A stretch of 64,000 nucleotides of DNA from DASWJZ01 sp963761005 (GCA_963761005.1 CAVXFK010000027.1:1054001-1118000); one strand, 5' to 3'; counted from the first letter of the stretch, positions 9,747-19,187 are shown. Translations and numbers: made by a program. The notes: a model not told the origin generated them from the sequence alone.

Positions 9747-9955
9747 GCGACAAGCTCGTTCGCATGGCGAACCAGATCGCGGATTTCTTCCGGCCCTATC
9801 CGGAGGAGAAAGCGATCGTCGGCGTGCAGGAGCATCTGCGGTCGTTCTGGACGAAGCGCATGCGCGCCGAGCTTGCCGAATATGCCGCGGCAGGCGGGGC
9901 AGGGCTCCACCCGCAGGTGCTTGAGGCGCTTCGCCGCGAAGCGGCTGCCGGATGA
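9734..9955 (+). CDS. fdsD: Formate dehydrogenase delta subunit
   Basis: 73 residues, matching the small FdsD family: N-terminal DKLVRMANQIADFF and central FWTKRMRAEL are the recognisable parts. FdsD is a structural/maturation subunit found only with Fds-type enzymes. GTG 9734 is the first start that gives the whole protein; it overlaps the stop of a five-codon frame beginning at GTG 9720 created by a 14-bp duplication, so translation may depend on re-initiation. It overlaps fdhD by 4 nt (ATGA at 9952-9955). Confidence 0.88.
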   Translation: MSEKRDKLVRMANQIADFFRPYPEEKAIVGVQEHLRSFWTKRMRAELAEYAAAGGAGLHPQVLEALRREAAAG

Positions 9956-10818
9956 CGGCGCCGGGCGACGCGAACGGCACGCCGGGGCCGCTCCGCCGCG
10001 TCAAGAGCATTGCCTACCGCTCAAACGCTCCGGCCGCCGGCATCCGTTCCGTGCCGGAAGAGACCGCAGTCGCGCTGACCTACGACGGCTCGACGCAGGC
10101 TGTGATGATGGCGACGCCGGCCGATCTTGAAGATTTCGCCGTTGGCTTCAGCCTGACGGAAGGAATCGTTGGAGCGCTGTCCGACATCCGCTCGCTTGAG
10201 ATCGTGCCGGACGCGGCCGGCATCGAGCTTCGCATGTGGCTGACGAAGGGGCGCGGCGATGCGCTCGCCGCGCGCCGGCGCCATTTCGCCGGGCCGACCG
10301 GCTGCGGGCTCTGCGGCATCGACAGCCTCGCCGAGGCGGTGCGGCCGCCGGTTAAAGTGAAAGGTGACCTGAGCCTCGGCGCGGAAGAGATTGCCGGCGC
10401 GTTGAAATCGCTTGGCGCGGCGCAACCACTGAACCGCGAGACTCGCGCCGTCCACGCTGCGGGCCTGTGGAGGCGGGGCGAGGGGCTTTTGCTCGCACGA
10501 GAGGACGTCGGCCGCCACAACGCGCTCGACAAGCTCGTCGGCGCCGCCGCGCATGCCGGCTTAAGCGCCGCGGGTTGCGTGCTTCTTCTCACCAGCCGCG
10601 TTTCCGTCGAGATGGTGCAGAAGGCGGCGGTTCTGGGCGCGCCGATCCTCGTCGCCGTTTCAGCGCCGACAGCGCTCGCCGTCCAGATGGCGGAAGACGC
10701 CGGTATCACGCTCGTTGGCGTCGCGCGCGACGACGGCTTCGAGGTCTTCACCCACCCGGAGCGGATCGCGATCGAGGGCTCGGCAGGCATCGCCGCGCAA
10801 GGATTGGCGCGGCCATAG
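9952..10818 (+). CDS. fdhD: Formate dehydrogenase accessory sulfurtransferase FdhD (FdsC)
   Basis: 288 residues. FdhD proteins bind the molybdenum cofactor and pass sulfur from a cysteine desulfurase to it before insertion into formate dehydrogenase. The conserved CxxC is visible as C118-G-L-C121 in GPTGCGLCGIDS; other family parts include DFAVGFSLTEGI and REDVGRHNALDKLVG. Start ATG 9952 overlaps the fdsD stop. Its place as last gene of the fds operon is the conserved one (there named fdsC). Confidence 0.95.
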   Translation: MTAPGDANGTPGPLRRVKSIAYRSNAPAAGIRSVPEETAVALTYDGSTQAVMMATPADLEDFAVGFSLTEGIVGALSDIRSLEIVPDAAGIELRMWLTKGRGDALAARRRHFAGPTGCGLCGIDSLAEAVRPPVKVKGDLSLGAEEIAGALKSLGAAQPLNRETRAVHAAGLWRRGEGLLLAREDVGRHNALDKLVGAAAHAGLSAAGCVLLLTSRVSVEMVQKAAVLGAPILVAVSAPTALAVQMAEDAGITLVGVARDDGFEVFTHPERIAIEGSAGIAAQGLARP

Positions 10819-10875
10819 AACCTCTTGCCGCGCTTTGTTAATGTGTGCCCCGAACAAGGGGCAAAACACAGCCAA

Positions 10876-12009
10876 ATGCCACGCCAATCGAAGCGACTTT
10901 CGCCTGCCAGCGAGCGCCTGCGCGTGCTCCTCCACGATCTCATGCTTGTTCCCGGCCTGAGCGGCTACGAAGGGCGCGTGCGGCGCCATCTCGCCGGCGT
11001 CCTCTCCGAGCTTGGCATCGAGTCGCGCAGCGATCGTCTCGGTAATCTCATCGCGACGCTCGAAGGGTCGAAGGGCGCGCCGAGCGTGATGCTCTTTGCG
11101 CACATGGATCAGCTCGGCTTCGTGGTGCGCAGAATCGAGCGCGACGGGCTGGTCCGCATCGAGCGGCTCGGCGGCGTGCCGGAGAAGGCGCTTGCCTCGC
11201 AAGCTGTGCTTTTTTGCGTGGGCGAGGGGAGAGATGTGCCGGGCGTGATCGCCAACAAGAGCCATCACGCCACGACGCCTGAGGAGAAGTACCGCGTTCT
11301 CCCTTATGCCGAGCTCTACATCGACGCCGGCTTCGACAGCAGCGAAGCAGCGCGCGCCGCCGGCATCGATGTCGGAACGCCGGTCGTCTACCGGCCGCGG
11401 GTCGAGGCGTTCGCCGGCGGGCGGATCGCCGGAACGTCGGTCGACGATCGCGCCGGCTGCGCCGTGATGCTGGAAGTGGCGCGGGCGCTGAAGGCCGTGC
11501 GCTCCCGGCCGACGGTCCATCTCGTGTTCTCCGTGCAGGAGGAGTTCAACCTTCGCGGCGCGCTTCCAGCCGCGCAGGCGCTGCTCCCCGATATCGCGAT
11601 CCAGCTCGACCTCGTGCTCGCCACCGACACGCCGGACATGACCGCGCGCGGCGATGTCCGCCTCGGCGGTGGGCCGGCGATCAGCATGTACTCCTTCCAC
11701 GGCCGCGGGACGCTGAACGGTACGATTCCGCATCCGGCGCTCGTCGCGCTTTTCGAAGCGGCGGCGAGGGCTGAGAAGCTGCCGCTGCAGCGAAGCGCCC
11801 ATATCGGCGCATTGACTGATTCCTCCTACGTGCAGCTTGTCGGGGAGGGGGTCGCGTCGATCGATGTCGGATTTCCGATGCGCTACAGCCACTCCTCGAA
11901 CGAGGTCTGCGACCTCGGCGATCTTGAGGCACTGACCACGCTGCTCGTCGCCGCGCTGTCTCGCATCGATCCAAAGTTCAGCCTCGATCGCGACGACTTC
12001 ATTCAATGA
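10876..12009 (+). CDS. M42-family metallopeptidase
   Basis: 377 residues, usual for M42 glutamyl aminopeptidase/endoglucanase-type enzymes. Metal and catalytic motifs are present in order: FAHMDQLGF, TSVDDRAGCAVMLE, SVQEEFNLRGA, ATDTPDM and a terminal MRYSHSSNE. The enzyme is a cytoplasmic, probably oligomeric two-metal aminopeptidase; the substrate cannot be read from sequence. ATG 10876 is preferred over TTG 10825 because AAGGGG precedes it and the domain starts soon after. The stop overlaps the FGGY kinase start (ATGA), linking it to sugar or sugar-amide metabolism. Some M42 relatives act on non-peptide amides, so a peptidase role is only the default. Confidence 0.85.
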   Translation: MPRQSKRLSPASERLRVLLHDLMLVPGLSGYEGRVRRHLAGVLSELGIESRSDRLGNLIATLEGSKGAPSVMLFAHMDQLGFVVRRIERDGLVRIERLGGVPEKALASQAVLFCVGEGRDVPGVIANKSHHATTPEEKYRVLPYAELYIDAGFDSSEAARAAGIDVGTPVVYRPRVEAFAGGRIAGTSVDDRAGCAVMLEVARALKAVRSRPTVHLVFSVQEEFNLRGALPAAQALLPDIAIQLDLVLATDTPDMTARGDVRLGGGPAISMYSFHGRGTLNGTIPHPALVALFEAAARAEKLPLQRSAHIGALTDSSYVQLVGEGVASIDVGFPMRYSHSSNEVCDLGDLEALTTLLVAALSRIDPKFSLDRDDFIQ

Positions 12010-13514
12010 GGCACTATCTCGGGATCGACATCGGGACGTTCGAATCGAAGGGCGTGCTCGTTGACGAAGCCGGGCGGATCGTCGCGAGCGCGGCAAGGCC
12101 GCACAAGATGATCGTGCCGCGGCCCGGATGGGCGGAGCATCGCGCGCGCGAGGACTGGTGGGACGACCTCACCTTCATCAGCCGAAAGCTACTCGCCGAC
12201 ACGCAGCTCCCGCCGGGTTCGATCAAGGCGATCGGCTGCAGCGCGATCGGCCCCTGCATGCTGCCGGTCGATACGGAAGGCGCGCCGCTGATGAACGCCG
12301 TTCTCTACGGCGTCGACGGCCGCGCGGCGAAGGAGATCGTGGAGCTCGCGGAGGAGGTCGGCGAAGACGTGCTGCTCGACCGATGCGGCAACGCGCTGAC
12401 CTCGCAGGCCGTCGGCCCGAAGATTCTCTGGCTGAAGCGGAACCGCCCCGAGATATTCCAGAAGGCCCGCTCAGTCCTCACTTCAACGTCGTATCTCGTC
12501 GAGCAGCTCACCGGTGCCGTCGTGATCGACCATTACACGGCGGCCAATTTTGCGCCGCTCTATCTGGTCGACGAGCAGGGATGGAGCACAGCGCTCTCCG
12601 ACGACATCATCGAGATTGAGCGGCTGCCGCAGGTGAGATGGACCACGGATATCGCCGGCACCGTCACGCGGAAGGCGGCCGAAGCGACGGGGCTGGCGGT
12701 CGGCACGCCGGTTATCGTCGGCAGCGTCGATGCTGCGGCAGAAGCAATCAGCGTCGGCGTCGTCGGCCCGGGCGACATGATGCTGATGTACGGCTCGACC
12801 ATCTTCATCATCTTGCTGACGGCGGAGCGCGTGCGCGACGCACGTCTTTGGTATTCGCCCTGGCTCTTCGAGGGCCGGCATGCCTCGATGTCCGGGCTGG
12901 CGACGAGCGGCACGTTGACCCATTGGTTCCGCGACCAGTTCGGCCGCGAGCTCGAAGTTGCGGGTGCGATGCCCGCGCTCATGCAGGAGGCCGAGACATC
13001 GCCGCCCGGTGCCAACGGGCTCGTCTTCCTGCCCTATTTCTCCGGCGAGCGGACGCCGATCCACGATCCAGACGCCAAGGGCGTCATCTTCGGGCTGAAC
13101 CTCACGCATACGCGCGGCGACATCTATCGCGCGCTGCTCGAAGGCATTGCCTGCGGCACGACGCACATCATCGACACCTATCGCGAGATCGGCCAGCCAC
13201 CGGGGCACATCTACAGCGTCGGCGGCGGCACGAGGAACGCGGTCTGGGCGCAGGCAACATCGGATATTTCTGGGATCGAGCAGATCCTGCGCGAGCGCAC
13301 GATCGGCGCCGCCTACGGCGACGCCTTTCTTGCGGCGATGGCAGTGGGCGATGCCAAGGAGGACGACATCGCCGTCTGGAACCCGATCGCGAAGACGCTG
13401 TTGCCCCGCGCCGAGCACACTGCGGTGTACGCGCGGCAATACGACATCTTCCGTGCGCTCTACGAGCAGACGAAGGACCTGATGGCAGAGCTGTCGGGCG
13501 AGCCTGAGGGGTGA
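12006..13514 (+). CDS. FGGY-family carbohydrate kinase (xylulokinase-like)
   Basis: 502 residues with both FGGY actin-like domains. The N-terminal phosphate loop GIDIGTFESKGVLVDEAG, central DYTA-type segment DHYTAANFAPLY, and the C-terminal SVGGGTRNAVWAQ (FGGY signature 2-like, about 400-412) are present. It phosphorylates a sugar or polyol with ATP; substrate unknown, with xylulokinase-like proteins being the nearest group by look. It overlaps the M42 peptidase upstream and the SIS isomerase downstream by 4 nt each, so the three are one transcript, facing a sugar ABC importer that may supply the substrate. Confidence 0.88.
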   Translation: MRHYLGIDIGTFESKGVLVDEAGRIVASAARPHKMIVPRPGWAEHRAREDWWDDLTFISRKLLADTQLPPGSIKAIGCSAIGPCMLPVDTEGAPLMNAVLYGVDGRAAKEIVELAEEVGEDVLLDRCGNALTSQAVGPKILWLKRNRPEIFQKARSVLTSTSYLVEQLTGAVVIDHYTAANFAPLYLVDEQGWSTALSDDIIEIERLPQVRWTTDIAGTVTRKAAEATGLAVGTPVIVGSVDAAAEAISVGVVGPGDMMLMYGSTIFIILLTAERVRDARLWYSPWLFEGRHASMSGLATSGTLTHWFRDQFGRELEVAGAMPALMQEAETSPPGANGLVFLPYFSGERTPIHDPDAKGVIFGLNLTHTRGDIYRALLEGIACGTTHIIDTYREIGQPPGHIYSVGGGTRNAVWAQATSDISGIEQILRERTIGAAYGDAFLAAMAVGDAKEDDIAVWNPIAKTLLPRAEHTAVYARQYDIFRALYEQTKDLMAELSGEPEG

Positions 13515-14074
13515 ACCGAATGGAACAGCTCCACCCGGCGGCGCTGGCCGAGATCGGCGCGGTGATGGACTGCGTGGAAGACGGCGCGCTCGATATGCTT
13601 TGCCACCGCCTGCGCGACGCCAATCGGATCGTGGTCTTCGGTTGCGGACGCGAGGCGCTGCAGATCAAAGGCTTCGCGATGCGACTTTTTCACCTCGGTC
13701 TCGACGTCGCCGTGGTAGGCGACATGACCTGCCCGCCGGTCGGCCCCGGCGATCTCTTCCTCGCGACCTCAGGTCCAGGCGAGACCTCGACGGTGCTGGC
13801 GCTTCTCGACCAGGCGAAGAAGGGCGGAGCGCAAACCTTCGTCCTGACGGCCGAAGCGAACGGCAGCGCCGCGCGGCGCGGCGACGACGTGCTCATGATA
13901 CCGGCGCAAACCATGGCTTCCGACCAGGGCGAGCGGCAGACCTCGGTGCTTCCGATGGGCTCCGTTTACGAAGGCGCCCTGTTCATCCTCTTCGAGGTGG
14001 TCGTGCTGAGGCTCCGCACGATGCTCGGCGCGACGCCGGAAGCCATGCGCGGCCGCCACACGAACCTCGAATAG
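13511..14074 (+). CDS. SIS-domain protein, 6-phospho-3-hexuloisomerase-like
   Basis: 187 residues covering one SIS fold; length and layout resemble HxlB (6-phospho-3-hexuloisomerase). Visible segments: IVVFGCGREALQIKGFAMRL (phosphosugar-binding start), FLATSGPGETSTVLALLDQAKKGGA and GSVYEGALFILFEVVVLRL. It probably isomerises the phosphosugar made by the kinase just upstream. GTG 13511 overlaps the kinase stop; ATG 13520 with GAGGGG before it is an equally good start. No HxlA (hexulose phosphate synthase) is nearby, so a formaldehyde-fixing role is not supported. Confidence 0.8.
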   Translation: MNRMEQLHPAALAEIGAVMDCVEDGALDMLCHRLRDANRIVVFGCGREALQIKGFAMRLFHLGLDVAVVGDMTCPPVGPGDLFLATSGPGETSTVLALLDQAKKGGAQTFVLTAEANGSAARRGDDVLMIPAQTMASDQGERQTSVLPMGSVYEGALFILFEVVVLRLRTMLGATPEAMRGRHTNLE

Positions 14075-14089
14075 CGCGTCTCGCGGCGC

Positions 14090-15058
14090 CTACTTGCCGG
14101 CTCCGGTCGCCAGGCCGGCGACGATGTAGCGCTCAAGCATGATGCCGACGACGACGAGCGGGGCGACCGCCGCGGTCGAAAGGGCAGCCATAGACCACCA
14201 GTTTATGCCTTGTGACCCGGTTTGGCTCGCCACCATGACCGGCAGCGTGGTCGCGTCGGTGCTGGTCAGAAGAGCGGCGAAGAAATACTCGTTCCAGCAC
14301 AGCACCAGCGAGAGGATGAATGCGGCGACGAGGCCGGGCAGAGCCAAGGGCAGGATGATGCGGAGGAACGCGCCCCACACAGACAGCCCGTCGACCAGCG
14401 CCGCCTCGTCGAGCTCGATGGGGATCGAGCTGAACTGGTCGCGCATGATCCAGATCACGATCGGCAGAACGGTCAGCGTGTAGATCATGATCAGGCCGAC
14501 GCGCGTGTCGAGGAGTGCCAGCTCCTTGTAGAGAACGAGGAACGGCAACGCCAGGACGACCGGCGGCAGGATCAGCTGCGAGACGAAGAAGAACAGGATG
14601 TCGTTATTCTTCATCGGCCCAAATTTGTAACGGAAGCGGCTGAGGCCGTAGGCCGAGAGCGACCCAAGCACGAGCGCCAGCGTCGAGGCGCCGAACGAGA
14701 CAATGATGCTGTTCTCGAAACGGCTGAGGAACTCGTGGCGCACGGTCGAGGTCTCGAAGATCGTGTCGGGCGACAGGCCGAGCGATCGCCAGCCCTTCCA
14801 GTTAGGCTCGAAGTCGATCCACGGGATCAGGTGGCCCTGGGTAACGTCGACGGCGGACTTGAACGAAGTCGTCACTGTCCAATAGATCGGGAAGAGGCAG
14901 ACAAAAGCCCAAAAAAGCAGCGCGCCATAGACCAGGACGCGCATGAGGACGCGCTTCGCGCGATCGGACGCGATGCCCGTCGTGGCAGGAGCCGATGCTG
15001 CGATTTCGGCTGCCAAAGACCCTACCCCTCTTCGAATTTCCGCTTGTTTATCACGCAA
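14090..15058 (-). CDS. Sugar ABC transporter permease (MalG type)
   Basis: 322 residues, a carbohydrate-uptake permease with six predicted membrane helices after a 35-residue cytoplasmic N-terminus. The EAA loop that contacts the ATPase is visible as ELDEAALVDGLSVWGAFLRI. Start ATG 15058 overlaps the upstream permease end by 8 nt, so the two are co-translated. The operon order is binding protein, MalF-type, MalG-type on the minus strand, with no ATP-binding subunit at either end. The gene is convergent with the SIS isomerase, 15 nt away. Confidence 0.92.
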   Translation of the reverse strand: MRDKQAEIRRGVGSLAAEIAASAPATTGIASDRAKRVLMRVLVYGALLFWAFVCLFPIYWTVTTSFKSAVDVTQGHLIPWIDFEPNWKGWRSLGLSPDTIFETSTVRHEFLSRFENSIIVSFGASTLALVLGSLSAYGLSRFRYKFGPMKNNDILFFFVSQLILPPVVLALPFLVLYKELALLDTRVGLIMIYTLTVLPIVIWIMRDQFSSIPIELDEAALVDGLSVWGAFLRIILPLALPGLVAAFILSLVLCWNEYFFAALLTSTDATTLPVMVASQTGSQGINWWSMAALSTAAVAPLVVVGIMLERYIVAGLATGAGK

Positions 15059-16193
15059 TCGAATCCCGCCGCCACCGGTTGGCAGTCCGCATCAGGACCG
15101 TCAGGAGGATGATGATCATGATGAGGTAGAGCATGGCGAGCGCGGTGCCGTAGCCGACGTTCGAGCGGTCGCGATAGACGCGATAAATGTAGCTCGACAC
15201 GGTATCGGTCGCCCCGCCTGGTCCGCCGGCCGTGACGTTGATTACGATATCGGCGAGCTTGAGCTTGAAGATGATCCGGATGATCACCGCCGTGATGCTG
15301 ACCGGCAACATCAACGGGAAGGTGACCAGCCAAAATCCCTGCCAGCCGCTGGCTCCGTCGACTTTGGCGGCCTCCTGAATCTCCTTGGGCAAGGCTTGCA
15401 GACCGGCGAGCAGCAGAATCATGATGAACGGTATGAAGACCCAGGCGTCGAGTGACTCGATGCTGAGCCGCGCAGTCCATGGAGAGGCGAAGAACGCCGG
15501 CGTCGACCAGCCTAGATGCCGCGCCAGGGTGGCCGCGGGGCCGAACCGGTACTCCATGATCGATTTGCCGATCATCCAGCTTACGGCCACCGGGCTCAGC
15601 ATGAACGGCAACAGAAACGAGACGCGGAAGAGCTTGCGCGCCTTGATTTCCGAGTTGAGAAGCAACGCCAGAGCGAAAGCGATTGCGTATTCGACCAATA
15701 TTGCCGCGACGTAGTAGACCATGTTCAACATAGCGTTCCAGTAATAGGCGTCGTGAAATAATTGAACGAAGTTGCTGAAACTGTTGAAATGGGGGCCTTC
15801 GACAGAGCTGAGGTTCCAGTCGAGCGAGGCGATGTAGAATCCGAACAGGGTAGGAAAGACGACAACCGCGACAGTGAACAGCACCGCCGGCAGCACGAAC
15901 AGTGCCTGCCTGCCCGCCTCGCCGCGCCTGAGCACTTGCGATACCCCCATCGCCACTGACCAAGCCAGATAGGCGTACATCACCGGACGCCAATTGGCGG
16001 CCAGGCTGGTGATCGATCCGCGCGACGTCAGAACCTGAAATACGAGCGCGGCGACCAGCGCGAGCGTGGCGAGCGCGAGCAGCCAGCGTCCCGCGTTCCG
16101 ACGGGTGGCTGATGCGCGCTCCGACGATATCTGGCGATGATGGCCGTCGACAGCCGCCAGGGTCACCTCCATCGAAAATTCGCCACTTTCCAC
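15051..16193 (-). CDS. Sugar ABC transporter permease (MalF type)
   Basis: 380 residues with an extended N-terminus and about eight membrane helices; EAA loop reads EIQEAAKVDGASGWQGFWLV. GTG 16193 gives the full frame; an in-frame ATG at 16172 is a plausible alternative, with GGAAAG upstream. It is separated from the binding-protein gene by 97 nt containing a perfect 12-bp hairpin and overlaps the next permease by 8 nt. It forms the membrane channel with that partner; the cargo is a sugar or polyol of unknown identity. Confidence 0.92.
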   Translation of the reverse strand: MESGEFSMEVTLAAVDGHHRQISSERASATRRNAGRWLLALATLALVAALVFQVLTSRGSITSLAANWRPVMYAYLAWSVAMGVSQVLRRGEAGRQALFVLPAVLFTVAVVVFPTLFGFYIASLDWNLSSVEGPHFNSFSNFVQLFHDAYYWNAMLNMVYYVAAILVEYAIAFALALLLNSEIKARKLFRVSFLLPFMLSPVAVSWMIGKSIMEYRFGPAATLARHLGWSTPAFFASPWTARLSIESLDAWVFIPFIMILLLAGLQALPKEIQEAAKVDGASGWQGFWLVTFPLMLPVSITAVIIRIIFKLKLADIVINVTAGGPGGATDTVSSYIYRVYRDRSNVGYGTALAMLYLIMIIILLTVLMRTANRWRRDSIA

Positions 16194-16228
16194 GGCGCCG
16201 CCGGTGGAAATTCTCTACCAGAAACGAT

Positions 16229-16258
16229 CGGCTGGCGGCGCGCAAACGCCGCCAGCCG
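16229..16258 (-). promoter_or_regulatory. GC-rich hairpin between binding-protein and permease genes
   Basis: 12-bp perfect stem (cggctggcggcg at 16229-16240 with its complement at 16247-16258) and a 6-nt loop, 32 nt after the binding-protein stop. There is no T run. Such stems after binding-protein genes usually protect the upstream mRNA 3' end so that the binding protein is made in excess over permeases. Confidence 0.8.
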
Positions 16259-16290
16259 GACCGTATCAGGCCGTTGTCGGATGCGAGCCT

Positions 16291-17973
16291 CTACATGCCG
16301 AGCGACGCTTTGTAGAGCTTGATCTGCTGGTCGCGACCGAGCTGATCGGTCAGCTTCTCCCAGGCAGCAGCGATCGCGTCGGCGCCGGCCTGGGCATCCA
16401 TCTTCCCGGCGAATGTGTTCGCGAGGATATCCTCCGCGACGCTGTAGTACTGGAAGATGCCGGGAATGCGGGGCTCGATCGCCGCGTTCGGATGGTTGTA
16501 GGAATTGCCTTCCGAATCGAGGTAGCTCTTGATGAAGGCCTCGTCATAGCCGGCGTCGACCCACTCTTTGATGATGAAGTGGCTGTTCCGGTAAGGCTGG
16601 AAGCCCGACGGATACATCACCGTCCACAGTGACAGGTCCTTGCCGCCGAGATGCGCCGCCGCGCTCCACGCCGCCTTGTGCTTCATGGCATCGCCTTCGA
16701 CCCGCTTGGTGACGTAGACTCCCCAGCCGAGATAGGCGCAGTTCGGTGCAAAGTTCGGGCCGCTTGAAAGCGTCTCCCATTTGCCCGTCTTGGCGTTGTA
16801 GACGTCGTCCGAGCCGGGCAGGATGTCGAAGCCGACAATGTCGCCGATGACTGACGAGTCGCTGGTCTTGGCGTTCGAGCCGACGTCACCCCACCACGCC
16901 AGCATCGAGCCGGTGCCGCCCAGGAACTGCGAGAACGCCGTCTCGTTCGGGTCGGCGTTGATCTGGTTCGGCGGCTCGGAGGGGAGCGCGTCGATCACGT
17001 CCTGTATGGCACGCACGAAGGCCGGATTGTTGACGCGCGGCTTCATGGTGTCGACGTCGAACAGCCAAGCCGGCTCGCCGGGATACTTGGCGTAGGCGGT
17101 GGCGCGGCTTTCGAGGAAATAGAAGCCGAACCCGCCCCAGGGCTTGGGCGCATCAAGATAGCCGTAGGCATCCTGGCCGTTGATCTTCTTGCCCTTCAGG
17201 AACTTGGTGACCTCCTGAACCTTCTGCCAGGTGCGCGGAACTTCCCATTTGCCCTCGTGACCCTCATCCGTCCACGCCTTGGCAAGGCCTTCGTCCGCGA
17301 AATAGTCGGTGCGGTAGTTGAAGTTGTGCGTGTCGCCGTCGACGGTCACGCGCATCTGCTTGCCTTCCCAGGTACCAACCGGGGGCTTCAGGTAGTTGAC
17401 GAGGTCGTCAAAGTCGATCTGCGTCTTCACCCAGTCAGGCATCTCGGACATGAGCCCCTTGCTGCCCACGTCGCCTTCAAAGGGCGCACCCATTTCAACG
17501 ATGTCGAAGTCGACCGTTCCGGTCGCGATGGCCTGCTGGAGGCGCGGATTGTAATCGGCCTGGGCCAGATCAATCCAGGTGATCTTGGCGCCCGTATAGG
17601 CCTCCCAAGGCTTCAGGAAGCCACGGAACAGGAAATCGTGCAGGTTCTGGTTGTTGAGCCCCATGAAGGTCAGCTCGACGCCCTTGAACTCGCCTTCCTT
17701 GACGTTCGCCTTGGTGGCGCCAAGGCACATCTCGCCGACCTTCTGCCAATCGGCATCGGTCGGGGAGCCTTTGCCGACCCCGGGGATCTGCACGATCGCC
17801 TTGCGGAGCGCGATCTCGTCCGCCGACATGTCTGCGGCGAAGGCACGTGACATCGTGCCAAGGATGCCGGAGGAACCGGCAGCGGCGATGGCACCGACGC
17901 TCGCGGCTCCCTTCAGGACATTGCGGCGGCTCGCCTGCATCGCCATGAGGTGTTCATAGATGTGGACTTTCAC
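16291..17973 (-). CDS. ABC transporter substrate-binding protein, large sugar type, Tat-exported
   Basis: 560 residues, larger than usual for family-1 solute-binding proteins but typical of one long subgroup. The N-terminus carries a twin-arginine signal: SRRNVLKG followed by a hydrophobic stretch and AFA cleavage region near residue 47. The mature part has the extracellular solute-binding fold. GTG 17973 has GGGAGGG about 8 nt upstream; ATG starts at 17946 and 17940 are closer to the twin-arginine motif and could be used. It is first gene of the importer operon; a 265-nt gap upstream contains cgtagcgactacg (18093-18105), a possible operator. Export by Tat implies folding in the cytoplasm. 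Confidence 0.9.
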   Translation of the reverse strand: MKVHIYEHLMAMQASRRNVLKGAASVGAIAAAGSSGILGTMSRAFAADMSADEIALRKAIVQIPGVGKGSPTDADWQKVGEMCLGATKANVKEGEFKGVELTFMGLNNQNLHDFLFRGFLKPWEAYTGAKITWIDLAQADYNPRLQQAIATGTVDFDIVEMGAPFEGDVGSKGLMSEMPDWVKTQIDFDDLVNYLKPPVGTWEGKQMRVTVDGDTHNFNYRTDYFADEGLAKAWTDEGHEGKWEVPRTWQKVQEVTKFLKGKKINGQDAYGYLDAPKPWGGFGFYFLESRATAYAKYPGEPAWLFDVDTMKPRVNNPAFVRAIQDVIDALPSEPPNQINADPNETAFSQFLGGTGSMLAWWGDVGSNAKTSDSSVIGDIVGFDILPGSDDVYNAKTGKWETLSSGPNFAPNCAYLGWGVYVTKRVEGDAMKHKAAWSAAAHLGGKDLSLWTVMYPSGFQPYRNSHFIIKEWVDAGYDEAFIKSYLDSEGNSYNHPNAAIEPRIPGIFQYYSVAEDILANTFAGKMDAQAGADAIAAAWEKLTDQLGRDQQIKLYKASLGM

Positions 17974-18238
17974 TGAGGGACCCTCCCGTTCGGCGGTCGG
18001 CTTTCCGATCGCTTATTGCATGCGCAGTCGGTGCGAGAGTTGTGAGGCGCCGGGTCGCGTCGACGGATGCTGCCGCGCTTCTTTCAACCCCCCGTAGCGA
18101 CTACGCTATTTTGGCGGATTACGACAATCCCAGTATGCTGCTGCGTCGGCACGAGTTGACGAATCCGGGTGGCGTCTCAGGTTGAAATCAAGGGAGTGAT
18201 TTCGAGGGGAACACAACCGAGGCACATGCCCGGATCCG

Positions 18239-19171
18239 CTACGTTCGGGCAAGGAGTGCCTCGACCTCGGCGAGCCTCGGCATCGACGGCGCGGTCCCAG
18301 CCCGCGTTACCGAGATGCCGGCGACGGCGCAGCCGAAGCGCACTGCCTCGGCGGGCTCTGCCCCACGGGCGATCGCCGTCGCGAAGCCACCGTTGAAAGC
18401 GTCGCCGGCGCCGGTCGTCTCCACGACGGGCCCGACCCTGAAGGCCGGGACGAGCGTCGATCCTGCCCGGTTGTGCAGAAGCGCGCCGGCTTCTCCAAGC
18501 GTGATCAGCGCCGCGCCGACGCCCTTCGACAGGAAGAAGTCGCCGGCTTTCCGCGCCTCGTCGACGTTGCCGACCGGCATGTCGGTCAAGAGCGCCGCTT
18601 CGCTTTCGTTCGGCGTCACGTAGTCGCAAAGCGGATAGATCGCGTCATCAAGGGGTGCAGCCGGCGCAGGGTTGAAGATCGTGACGACGCCCGCCGCCTT
18701 GGCGATCTCAAGTCCGCGCAGCGCCGACTCGACTGGCTGCTCAAGCTGCGTCACGAACACGGCGGCGCCGCGGATCGCGCCGGCAGCAGCCTCGACATCC
18801 GCCGGCGTGATCGACCCCGCCGCGCCGGGAACGACGATGATCGCATTCTCGCCGGTCACCTCGTCGACGAAGATGTAGGCCGCGCCGGTCGGCTGGTCGT
18901 CGACCTCGACGACTTTCGGTGTGACCCCTTCCTCGCGCCAGGTCGCAAGCGCGATTGTCCCGAAGGCGTCCTTCCCGAGCTTCGAGATGAAGGTCACGTC
19001 GGCGCCGACGCGCGCGGCGGCGACCGATTGGTTCGAGCCCTTGCCGCCCGGGCCCATCTTGAAGCCGGAGCCGATGATGGTCTCACCCATCTCGGGCATC
19101 CGGCCGGCGCGGAACGCCAGGTCGGCGACGAACACGCCAAGGATCGCGATGCCGCGCTTGGTGCTAGCCAT
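18239..19171 (-). CDS. rbsK: Ribokinase (PfkB family)
   Basis: 310 residues, ribokinase length. Motifs: N-terminal GGKGSNQSVAAARVGA, anion-hole and catalytic base in ETTGAGDAFNGGF (PfkB signature 2), and the potassium/ATP region with LITLGEAGALL. It phosphorylates ribose or a related pentose at O5. It starts 16 nt after the FucU/RbsD mutarotase gene, the usual pair for pyranose-to-furanose conversion followed by phosphorylation. No ribose importer is adjacent; an RbsACB-type importer lies 29 kb away at 48-52 kb. Confidence 0.9.
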   Translation of the reverse strand: MASTKRGIAILGVFVADLAFRAGRMPEMGETIIGSGFKMGPGGKGSNQSVAAARVGADVTFISKLGKDAFGTIALATWREEGVTPKVVEVDDQPTGAAYIFVDEVTGENAIIVVPGAAGSITPADVEAAAGAIRGAAVFVTQLEQPVESALRGLEIAKAAGVVTIFNPAPAAPLDDAIYPLCDYVTPNESEAALLTDMPVGNVDEARKAGDFFLSKGVGAALITLGEAGALLHNRAGSTLVPAFRVGPVVETTGAGDAFNGGFATAIARGAEPAEAVRFGCAVAGISVTRAGTAPSMPRLAEVEALLART

Positions 19172-19187
19172 GTCGCGAACCAGAGCG

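Noticed and set aside
12006..14074. Formaldehyde-fixing RuMP pathway suggested by the HxlB-like isomerase
   Set aside because: No hexulose-6-phosphate synthase is nearby; the isomerase is coupled to an FGGY kinase, so a sugar pathway is likelier.
18093..18105. cgtagcgactacg as a defined operator for the sugar importer
   Set aside because: Only a 5-bp arm palindrome; too short to claim without comparison to relatives.
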